From DATKQI01 sp035532755 (lineage in GTDB: Bacteria; Pseudomonadota; Alphaproteobacteria; Acetobacterales; Acetobacteraceae): a DNA stretch of 18,642 nt. Below, piece by piece: positions 13,050-18,642 of the stretch (the first letter of the stretch is position 1; each line of letters begins with the position of its first letter). The position numbers were made by a program, and so were the translations under genes. The stretch lies in contig DATKQI010000384.1 of the NCBI GenBank assembly GCA_035532755.1, positions 1 through 18,642 on the forward strand, read 5' to 3'. Under the pieces are notes generated by a model. The model made no database searches and had not been told where the DNA came from. It was given only the letters and a program-made list of their open reading frames with translations.

Positions 13050-14337
13050 CGTTCTGGCTTCCTTTCCCGTGCATGCCGGCCGGCAACGGCAGCGGCTCGA
13101 TCCGGCCCACCACGAACAGATAGACCCCCGCACCGACGATGCACAGCGCGCCGGCCACGGTGAGGGGGATCACGAACGAGCCCTTGGTGATCGCCACCAT
13201 CACGCCGGTGAAGGTGGTGATGACGATGCCGGCGAGGTTGGAGGCGAAATTCTGGATGCCGCCGATGGAGGCGACATGCGCCTGCGTCGGCGCCACATCG
13301 CCGGGCAGCGACCAGATGGAGGCGCCGGTGAACGCGAGTGCGGCGTAGGACACGGCGAACAGAGCCAGCGCGACATAGACGTTCGGCGCCAATGCCGAGA
13401 AGGTGATGACGGAGGACGTGAGCATGCCGCCCACGAGGCACGTCTTGCGGGCGGCCGTGAGGCTCCAGCCGCGGCGATAGAGCGCATCGGACGCCCAACC
13501 GCCGAACCAGCCGCCGGGAATGGCGAGCAGACCCGGCAGCATGCCCAGCGTGCCGAGCTGGGCAAGCGAGAAGCCGCGCGTTTCGACAAGGTAGGTCGGG
13601 AACCAGGTGATGAAGAAGTAGATGACGAAGTTCAGGCAGAAGAACCCGATCATCATTCCCCATATCGTGCGGTAGCGGAACAGCGAGGACCAGGGCAGCT
13701 TCTCCGCCTTCGCCCCCACCTGGCGGCCGCGCTGCGCCTGCAAGGCGCGCAGCTCCGCCGGATCGATGCCGGGATAATTCTCTGGCTCCCGGTACAGCCA
13801 CAGCCAGGCGACGAGCCAGACGATGCCGAGCGCGCCGGTGATGACGAACGAAGCCCGCCATCCGAGGGTGGCGATGAGCGCGGTGACGATCGGCAGGGAC
13901 AGCACGGTGCCGACGCGGGAGCCGCTGTCGAAGATGCTGCTGGCGAAGGCGCGTTCGCTGCCGGGGAACCAGGAGGCGACAACCTTGGCGAAGGTGGGGT
14001 AGGCGCCGGCCTCGCCAATGCCGAGCAGCAGCCGGAAGCCGAACAGGCTGGCGAACCCGCGCGCCAACGCGGTGGTGGCGGTGAAGACCGACCACCAGGC
14101 GACCGCGATGGTCAGCGCGATGCGCGAGCCGATCCGGTCGGCGAACCAGCCGAAGGGAAGCTGCATGACCGAATAGGTCCAGAAGAAGCCGCTGAGAACG
14201 AGGCCGAGCGTGGCGGCACCCAGCCCGAGATCATGCTGGATGAAGGGCGCGGCGACGGCGAGGTTCGCGCGGTCGATATAGTTGATCGCGCTTGCCATGA
14301 AGCACAGGAAGATCATCAGCCATCTTTGGCGGGGCAT
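13042..14337 (-). CDS. MFS transporter, anion:cation symporter (sugar-acid/organic-acid) type
   Basis: A 431-residue transporter with about 12 hydrophobic helices. The start MPRQRWLMIFLCFMASAINYIDRANLAVAAPF contains the INYIDRxNLxVAAP signature of the ACS family (DgoT/GudP-like, proton-coupled uptake of galactonate, glucarate and other carboxylates). GWFADRIGSR is the loop 2-3 motif A. The mid-loop and second half (TRGFSLAQLGTLGMLPGLLA, GASIWSLPGDVAP) are typical. Located in the inner membrane. It lies 48 bases after the enolase-superfamily gene and overlaps the AhpD-like gene by eight bases. The substrate is probably a small carboxylate, which the next enzymes would process. Confidence 0.9.
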   Translation of the reverse strand: MPRQRWLMIFLCFMASAINYIDRANLAVAAPFIQHDLGLGAATLGLVLSGFFWTYSVMQLPFGWFADRIGSRIALTIAVAWWSVFTATTALARGFASLFGFRLLLGIGEAGAYPTFAKVVASWFPGSERAFASSIFDSGSRVGTVLSLPIVTALIATLGWRASFVITGALGIVWLVAWLWLYREPENYPGIDPAELRALQAQRGRQVGAKAEKLPWSSLFRYRTIWGMMIGFFCLNFVIYFFITWFPTYLVETRGFSLAQLGTLGMLPGLLAIPGGWFGGWASDALYRRGWSLTAARKTCLVGGMLTSSVITFSALAPNVYVALALFAVSYAALAFTGASIWSLPGDVAPTQAHVASIGGIQNFASNLAGIVITTFTGVMVAITKGSFVIPLTVAGALCIVGAGVYLFVVGRIEPLPLPAGMHGKGSQNDV

Positions 14338-14385
14338 CGCGTTGTCTTTCGGTGGCGTATTCGGGGTGGAACGAGGCGGCGGCCT

Positions 14386-15501
14386 TCAGAGCGGCTGGGA
14401 AAGCCGGCCGAAGGCCGCCTGCGTGGGAGTGCTGCCGGCGCCGGGCCGCTGCGGCAGGGCGTAGTCGCCGTTCTGCACGGCGATCGGCTCCTCGAACCAG
14501 TCCTTGATCCAGGGGATGTATTCCAGCATGTCCGAGGCCGGGTGGGCGAAAGCCAGATGCACGTGCGTCTGGCACATGTCTCCGGCATGCGCGACCACCG
14601 GCAGCCGGTGGGCCAGCGCGAGATCGGCCACCTGGAGATATTCGGTGATGCCGCCCAGCCGCGTGATGTCCGGCTGCACGAAATCCACTGCCCCGGCATC
14701 GAGGAATGCACGGAAGGCATCCAGCGTATAAAGCTGCTCCCCCAGCGCGAGCGGGATCGAGGTGCCGCGCGCGAGGGCCGCGTGGGAGGCGATGTCGTCG
14801 TACCACATCGGCTCCTCGAACCAGAGAAGATCGAGCCCTTCAGCGAGCGCGCAGAACCGGCGGCAGGTGGGGAGGTTCCATTTTCCGTTGCCATCCACCG
14901 CGAGCGTGGCGGAGGTGCCGATGGCGTGGCGCACCGCCTCCAGCCGGCGGATGTCGATCGTGGGGTCATCGTGCCCGACCTTCACTTTCACGCCGCGGAA
15001 GCCATCGGCCTCCACCGCCTGTCGGCACCCCGCCACCAGCTTCTCGTGCGGGATGGAGAGCCAGCCGACATCGGTGTTGTAGGCGGTGAGTGCGCGGGTG
15101 GTGGCGCCGCCGAGGAGCTGCCAGAGCGGCACGCCCGCATGCTTCGCCTTCAGATCCCACAGCGCCACATCGACCGCGGCGAGCGCAAGCTGCGTGATGC
15201 CGGCGCGGCCCACCCATTGCAGCGCCGGAAAGCGGGCGAGCTTCTGCCAGAGCCGCTGCGTATCCTGAGCATCCTCCCCGATCAGCAGGTCGGCATAGCA
15301 ATCGCGGATGCAGGCGGTGATGAGCCGGTCTGACGGCAGATGGGCGTGGGTGCCGGTGAAGCCGTATCCTTCCAGCCCGCTTTCGGTGCGGATGCGCGTG
15401 CCCACCACGCCCCAATGCGTGACGAGATGGGTGGAATCCGAGATCGAGCCCGCCGCCAGCGGCACATGCAGGATGAACGGATCGACCGACGTGATTTTCA
15501 T
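14386..15501 (-). CDS. Enolase-superfamily (mandelate racemase/muconate lactonizing type) enzyme, probable acid-sugar dehydratase
   Basis: A 371-residue protein with an N-terminal capping domain (about 1-125) and a TIM barrel. Catalytic KVK (Lys172, Lys174) is in GFRGVKVKVG. Magnesium ligands are Asp203 (AVDGNGKW), Glu229 (WFEEP) and Glu255 (LGEQL). Asp278 (QPDITRLGG) and His305 (VVAHAGD) form the His-Asp dyad, placing it in the mandelate racemase subgroup. Most such enzymes dehydrate aldonic or aldaric acids after taking a proton next to the carboxylate. The active site looks complete; the sugar is not predictable from sequence alone. Its start overlaps the regulator stop by four bases (ATGA), and the transporter follows. 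Confidence 0.9.
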   Translation of the reverse strand: MKITSVDPFILHVPLAAGSISDSTHLVTHWGVVGTRIRTESGLEGYGFTGTHAHLPSDRLITACIRDCYADLLIGEDAQDTQRLWQKLARFPALQWVGRAGITQLALAAVDVALWDLKAKHAGVPLWQLLGGATTRALTAYNTDVGWLSIPHEKLVAGCRQAVEADGFRGVKVKVGHDDPTIDIRRLEAVRHAIGTSATLAVDGNGKWNLPTCRRFCALAEGLDLLWFEEPMWYDDIASHAALARGTSIPLALGEQLYTLDAFRAFLDAGAVDFVQPDITRLGGITEYLQVADLALAHRLPVVAHAGDMCQTHVHLAFAHPASDMLEYIPWIKDWFEEPIAVQNGDYALPQRPGAGSTPTQAAFGRLSQPL

Positions 15502-16232
15502 GAAGCACCTGTTTCGGAAGACGGGCCATCAGACGCGGCGGGCGCGGCCGCCGTGTCGTCGAGGAAGAACTGCTCCACGTGGCGGATGTGGTCGTGCATG
15601 GCGGTGCGGGCGCCGGCGGCTTCCCCGCGCTCGATGCAGGCCAGAATCCGTTCGTGATCGGCGAGGGTCGTGCGGAACTTGATGGAGTTGTGCGTGCGTG
15701 CGGCAAGGCGGGTGAACATCGGCGTGCCGACATCGCCCCACAGCAGCGCGGCCATCCGCAGCAGATAGTCGTTCCCGGTGATCCGCGCGATCGAGAGGTG
15801 GAACTCCCGATCCCACTCGATGCCTTCGCTGCCGCCCTTGATGGCGGCGCGATGCGCGGCGAGCGCTTCCTCCAACCGGGCGACCCCATCCGGCGTTGCG
15901 GTCTGCGCGGCCAGCCAGGCGATTTCGCCTTCGAGCAAGCGGCGGGCGGCGAGCAGATCGAACGAACCCGGGCCGGTATCAGCCAGCGGGGCGGTGGGGC
16001 GGCGGAGGGTGACGTACGCGCCCGCGCCGGTGCGCACTTCCACGAGCCCGGCCATCTCCAGCACGATCATCGCCTCCCGCAGCACCGGGCGGCTGACGCC
16101 CAGCTGGCGGCATAGATCGCGCTCCGGCGGCAGGCGCTCGCCGGGTTTCAGCTCGCCGCCGCGGATGAGGGCTGCGATCTGCTCGGCAACGCGCTGGTAA
16201 AGGCGGTGGGATTCGATGGCTTCGAACGGCAT
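15498..16232 (-). CDS. GntR-family regulator, FadR/FCD subfamily
   Basis: A 244-residue DNA-binding regulator. The winged helix-turn-helix (about 9-76) includes GERLPPERDLCRQLGVSRPVLREAMIVLEMAGLVE. The all-helical FCD ligand domain (about 93-225) carries the usual metal-binding set Asp141, His145 (DREFHLSIA), His193 (DHERIL) and His215 (HDHIRH). FCD regulators bind small carboxylates and mostly repress the operon they belong to. ATG 16232 (MPFEAIESHRLYQRV) is chosen because the domain begins there; a longer form would run through unconserved sequence. It is first in the minus-strand cluster and translationally coupled to the enolase-superfamily gene, so it very likely controls the whole set. 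Confidence 0.9.
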   Translation of the reverse strand: MPFEAIESHRLYQRVAEQIAALIRGGELKPGERLPPERDLCRQLGVSRPVLREAMIVLEMAGLVEVRTGAGAYVTLRRPTAPLADTGPGSFDLLAARRLLEGEIAWLAAQTATPDGVARLEEALAAHRAAIKGGSEGIEWDREFHLSIARITGNDYLLRMAALLWGDVGTPMFTRLAARTHNSIKFRTTLADHERILACIERGEAAGARTAMHDHIRHVEQFFLDDTAAAPAASDGPSSETGAS

Positions 16233-16578
16233 GGGGTTTCTTGGACGGGGTGTTTCTGGCTTGGGGGCAGTGTGGCGCGTTTTGGGAAGGCTATCAAGTG
16301 GCCGGGTGGCCTGACCAATTTGGGCGGCTGAGGTCCCGCGTTCGGTGCGGCAGACCGACCAGTGCTTACGTGGCCCGTTTGGGTCGGTGCCATTTCGGAA
16401 GACGCCAAAGCCTTCCATCTGGCGTTCGGCCTTGATCCCTCGCCGCTGGAGCCCGTGACGCCGATGGCGATCTTGGCGGATATCCGCGTTCTGCTCGATT
16501 GAGTTTGAATCCACGGAGGGCGTGCCGCGAGCCTCAGGTGATTTCGTGCGGGACGTTGTCAGCGAAAACTCCCGACCG
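16233..16578. other. 346-bp intergenic region
   Basis: This is the longest gap in the window. Its left part should hold the promoter and operator of the GntR-led cluster. On the minus strand TTGATA followed after 17 bases by CACACT (roughly 16296-16268) is a weak candidate, and no convincing GntR palindrome was found. The middle and right part carries a plus-strand remnant of a GNAT toxin-like gene (16368-16502). Nothing is recognised in 16503-16578 except the end region of the acetyltransferase gene. Confidence 0.5.
16368..16502 (+). pseudogene. C-terminal remnant of a TacT-like GNAT acetyltransferase toxin
   Basis: One plus-strand frame ending at TGA 16500-16502 encodes ...VGAISEDAKAFHLAFGLD and then PSPLEPVTPMAILADIRVLL. 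This resembles the C-terminus of toxin-type GNAT proteins (AISEEAKAFYxxxGFxPSPxxPxTLMxxLxDxR), which acetylate aminoacyl-tRNAs and pair with DUF1778 antitoxins. Only about 40 codons are recognisable. The frame has a stop at 16329-16331 and no start or acetyl-CoA loop, and no antitoxin gene is next to it. Third positions still favour G/C. A dead fragment is most likely. The match is from memory of the family, not from alignment. Confidence 0.5.
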
Positions 16579-17112
16579 CTACGCCGCAGGCTTCTCCATC
16601 GCGAGCAGCATCATCTCGACGCCGTTCTCCTGGAACGTGTGCAGGCGGCGGAAGCCGACGGCGTGGGAACACCGAAGCGCCGCCGTGTTGGCTGCCTCAT
16701 GGGCGATATAGGCGCGCATCTCGCCGCCGTAGTGCGGAAAGGCGATCCGGCGCAGATACGCGCCCAGCGCGGCGCGGCCGAAGCCCCGATGAAGATGCGC
16801 CGGATCGCCTATGAACAGATCCACACTGATCCCGTCGTCCACGCTGGCGGTGTCGCACCACTCCGGATAGTCTGCGTTGCGATAGCATTGCAGATAGGCG
16901 AACGGCACACTTCCGCTGATGGCGAGGTGGCAGATCGTCGGCTCGTCGCCTCGGACCATAGGTCCGTACTCCGCAGCTATCTCCTCCGGCGTCGCCGGTG
17001 TCTTCTGATAGAATTTGCGGACATGCGGCTCGGCGAGCCACGCCGTGAGCGTCGGGAAGTCCATCTCCTCGACCAAGCGGAAGTCGATCTCGTGCGGTGC
17101 GGAACGGCTCAC
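16579..17112 (-). CDS. GNAT acetyltransferase resembling aminoglycoside 6'-N-acetyltransferases
   Basis: A 177-residue GNAT protein with a GTG start. The order follows AAC(6')-like enzymes: an early W-EPHV segment (LTAWLAEPHVRKFYQ, 22-36), EYGPMVRGDEP (48-58), FAYLQCYRNADYPEW (71-85), DGISVDLFIGDPAHLHRGFGRAALGAYL (93-120) with the acetyl-CoA loop RGFGRA (109-114), and AHEAANTAALRCSHAVGFRRL (137-157). Such enzymes move acetyl from acetyl-CoA to an amine; some give aminoglycoside resistance, others act on polyamine-like or siderophore substrates. Resistance is not established here. The gene begins 48 bases after the frameshifted SnoaL-like gene and belongs to the same minus-strand set as the GST gene. 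Codon bias is weaker than in the left part of the window. Confidence 0.8.
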   Translation of the reverse strand: MSRSAPHEIDFRLVEEMDFPTLTAWLAEPHVRKFYQKTPATPEEIAAEYGPMVRGDEPTICHLAISGSVPFAYLQCYRNADYPEWCDTASVDDGISVDLFIGDPAHLHRGFGRAALGAYLRRIAFPHYGGEMRAYIAHEAANTAALRCSHAVGFRRLHTFQENGVEMMLLAMEKPAA

Positions 17113-17160
17113 GGCTTCTTCTGGCCTCTGTGCCTTTGCGGGTACGAGCTGCTATTGGCC

Positions 17161-17584
17161 TCACCGATCGACGAAGCCTCCCGCTGGCGCTTCGTGAGGA
17201 ATCGACCAGCCGAAATAAACCTCGACCTCGATAATCCTGCCATTCCGCACCGTCGATCTCGGTATTGCGGAAGGGCTTTCCGGCGGAACGCTGCCCTTCG
17301 CAGGTCACGAACACGCGCTCCCCGTCGGCGCCCAGATTGATGAAGGTGAAGCCGGTGATCGTGGCACTGTTTTTCCAACACCTGCCGAAATGCACTTCGA
17401 GATTGATGCGATTGTCGCGCGGGCTGGTGAAATGGAAATCATCACCGATAACCGCTTCGATCTCGGCGCGATCGTTGTCGACGTAGGCTTGATAGGCTCT
17501 GCGGATCGGGCGGGTATCGCTGGCCGGCTCAATCCTGGTCAGGTGCACCGCCCGGGAAAAGGGCGCGGAAAGGCCTTGCATCAT
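17161..17584 (-). pseudogene. Frameshifted SnoaL/NTF2-like protein
   Basis: The first part reads RRAYQAYVDNDRAEIEAVIG, then DDFHFTSPRDNRINLEVHFG, and continues to GKPFRNTEI, ending near 17255. The rest, TVRNGRIIEVEVYFGW followed by a tail to stop 17161, is in another frame. Together they give a complete, normal NTF2-like fold of about 130 residues. Around 17250-17256 the strand reads ATCGACGGTGCGG; adding one AC (ATCGACACGGTGCGG) restores the frame exactly, so a two-base slippage deletion in ACAC is the likely cause. Start is ATG 17584 or 17581, or GTG 17548, overlapping or hugging the GST gene end. NTF2-like proteins bind small hydrophobic ligands or act as cyclases/isomerases; the function here is unknown. 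A sequencing error is the alternative. Confidence 0.75.
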
Positions 17585-18185
17585 CGATGGCCCGCTTGAC
17601 GGAGGGCCGCGCGAGCAGCCGGGCGCGATAGGCGGTGACGTTGGGAAAGGCATCGCCGATCGGATGCACCCAGTCGGCATAGAAGAGCGCCGGCGCCGCC
17701 GCGCAGTCAGCGATCGTGAAGCCGGGGCCCGCCGCCCATTCGCGATCCGCCATCCGCGCTTCAAGCCATGCGTAGCAGGTGCCAAGCATGGCACGCGCCT
17801 CCTCGACGCCCTGCGCGTCGCGGTGCCCGGCATCACGCAGGCGATCGGCGACGATCTTCTGCACCGAGGCATGAAGGTAGTTGTCAAAGAAGCGGTCGAG
17901 CAGCCGCACCTCCAGCCGCAGACCAGGCTCGCCGGGGAGCATTGGCTGCGGCCCCGGATAGTGGCTGTCGAGATATTCGATGATGATGCTCGCCTCGGGC
18001 AGGGCGAGCCCGCTCTCCTCCTCGACGAGCACCGGGAATCGCGCGATCGGCCAGCGCCTCTTCCATTCCGCGGCGGCGGGCGGATCGTCGATCCTGCGCG
18101 GCGTGAACGGCGTTCCGGCCTCGTAGAGCGGGATCAACACCTTCCAGCAATAGGAAGAGAAGGGATGGTAGTAGAGCGTCAACAT
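17529..18185 (-). CDS. Glutathione S-transferase family protein
   Basis: A 218-residue GST. The N-terminal thioredoxin-like domain starts LTLYYHPFSSYCWKVLIPLYE (2-22), with Ser10/Ser11/Cys13 as possible glutathione-activating residues. It has the cis-proline segment ARFPVLVEEE (48-57, Pro51) and LPEASIIIEYLDSHYPG (63-79), where an acidic residue binds the gamma-glutamyl group. The helical C-terminal domain has the GPGFTIADCAAAPALFYADW segment (about 155-175) with the N-capping box. These cytoplasmic enzymes conjugate or reduce electrophiles with glutathione. GGGAGG lies nine bases before ATG 18185. The gene is divergent from an HxlR regulator across an 85-base gap, suggesting control by it, and leads the set GST, SnoaL-like (broken), GNAT. 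Confidence 0.88.
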   Translation of the reverse strand: MLTLYYHPFSSYCWKVLIPLYEAGTPFTPRRIDDPPAAAEWKRRWPIARFPVLVEEESGLALPEASIIIEYLDSHYPGPQPMLPGEPGLRLEVRLLDRFFDNYLHASVQKIVADRLRDAGHRDAQGVEEARAMLGTCYAWLEARMADREWAAGPGFTIADCAAAPALFYADWVHPIGDAFPNVTAYRARLLARPSVKRAIDDARPFRALFPGGAPDQD

Positions 18186-18270
18186 CGTGGCAGGCCTCCC
18201 ACACCGATTGCATATCGCAAGCAGTTGTGGTTTGCCAGAACCGCTCCTATTTTGCAAGCGGTCTGTCGAG
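18186..18270. promoter_or_regulatory. Divergent promoter/operator region between GST and HxlR genes
   Basis: For the HxlR gene, TTGTGG (18225-18230) and TATTTT (18248-18253) are spaced by 17 bases and make a fair promoter, with transcription beginning close to ATG 18271. For the GST gene, TATGCA on the minus strand (18214-18209) may be a -10. It lies inside the imperfect palindrome TTGCATATCGCAA (18208-18220). A related TTGCAAGCGG follows at 18252-18261. Such a palindrome over the GST -10 is where an HxlR dimer would be expected to bind. Element calls are by eye. Confidence 0.5.
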
Positions 18271-18642
18271 ATGGCGGGAATGGACGAACATCGCTCTGGC
18301 TGCCCGATCAACCTGACGCTCGAGGTGCTGGGCGATCGCTGGAGCCTGATCGTCATCCGCGACATCATGTTCGGCAACCGGCGACACTTTCGCGAGCTGA
18401 TGACGCTGTCCGATGAGGGCATTGCATCGAACGTACTTGCCGATCGGCTCAAGCGGCTGGTCGAGGTGGGATTGCTGTGGAAGCGCGACAATCCAGCCCA
18501 CAAGCAGAAGGCCGCCTATTGCTTGACCGAGTCCGCCATCGAGCTTGTGCCGCTCCTGGTCCAGATGGGGGCATGGGGGCGGCGGCACATGCCGGCCTCG
18601 CCGGAGCTGTCGGTTCGCGCCCAGTTGCTGGAGGAGGGGGGG
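18271..18642 (+). CDS. HxlR-family winged-helix regulator (3' end outside window)
   Basis: A plus-strand frame open to the window end (124 codons visible). MAGMDEHRSGCPINLTLEVLGDRWSLIVIRDIMFG gives the HxlR signature: a cysteine (Cys11) before the LGDRW helix. It continues with RHFRELMTLSDEGIASNVLADRLKRLVEVGLL (about 39-69) as the recognition part and AAYCLTESAIELVPLLVQMGAWG (81-103) as wing and dimer helix. HxlR regulators respond to aldehydes, quinones, disulfide stress or other electrophiles, often through the N-terminal cysteine, and commonly control a divergent neighbour. Here that is the GST gene. The main domain is complete; only a C-terminal tail is missing. ATG 18280 is a possible alternative start. 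Confidence 0.85.
   Translation, partial: MAGMDEHRSGCPINLTLEVLGDRWSLIVIRDIMFGNRRHFRELMTLSDEGIASNVLADRLKRLVEVGLLWKRDNPAHKQKAAYCLTESAIELVPLLVQMGAWGRRHMPASPELSVRAQLLEEGG

Noticed and set aside
13039..15333. A 764-codon plus-strand open frame
   Set aside because: Antisense shadow of the MFS and enolase-superfamily genes; composition is His/Gly/Arg/Glu-rich without motifs.
16260..16340. A clear GntR operator palindrome upstream of the regulator
   Set aside because: Several short TGG/CCA inversions exist but none matches a convincing FadR/FCD operator.
16579..17112. Calling the GNAT gene a proven aminoglycoside resistance gene
   Set aside because: Only family-level similarity can be seen; many AAC(6')-like chromosomal proteins have other substrates.

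Overview
The window is a very G+C-rich chromosomal segment, most likely from an alphaproteobacterium and probably from the Rhodospirillales/Acetobacteraceae. The reasons are an rnhB–ccrM pair (CcrM, the GANTC adenine methylase, is an alphaproteobacterial marker), a DUF1491 protein, GTG and TTG starts, and very strong G/C preference at third codon positions. No rRNA, tRNA, CRISPR array, insertion sequence or phage gene was seen.

Left part (1-4906, + strand): the C-terminal end of a multi-rhodanese sulfurtransferase, a ComF phosphoribosyltransferase, a patatin-like phospholipase behind a plausible leaderless promoter, an orphan sensor histidine kinase with two small internal tandem duplications, a REPIN-like palindrome, a two-helix membrane protein and a divergent cis-prenyltransferase (UppS family). 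From 4933 to 6756 the minus strand carries a small conserved protein whose 3' end runs into a half REP element, an MDR quinone oxidoreductase-type enzyme and a DUF1491 protein.

Middle (6841-11975, + strand): a small charged protein, RNase HII, CcrM, then three ATGA-overlapped genes encoding a cobalt-type nitrile hydratase/thiocyanate hydrolase. Its beta chain is split into two polypeptides, and no activator gene is visible. A secreted DUF4864 protein and a radical SAM enzyme with an N-terminal beta-rich domain follow.

Right-middle (11932-16232, - strand): a tightly packed, probably polycistronic six-gene cluster. In transcription order it holds a GntR/FCD regulator, an enolase-superfamily (mandelate racemase type) enzyme, an ACS-type MFS transporter, an AhpD-like protein, a tiny membrane protein and a cupin of the DMSP-lyase-like family. 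Regulator, transporter, dehydratase-type enzyme and lyase-type cupin together look like uptake and breakdown of a small organic acid or zwitterion. I do not recognise this combination as a described pathway, and it is the best candidate for something new here.

Right end (16233-18642): a gap holding a decayed GNAT-toxin-like C-terminus, then a less G+C-biased block with an AAC(6')-like acetyltransferase, a frameshifted SnoaL/NTF2-like gene and a glutathione S-transferase. A divergent HxlR regulator runs off the window. This block looks like an acquired stress or detoxification module under local HxlR control.
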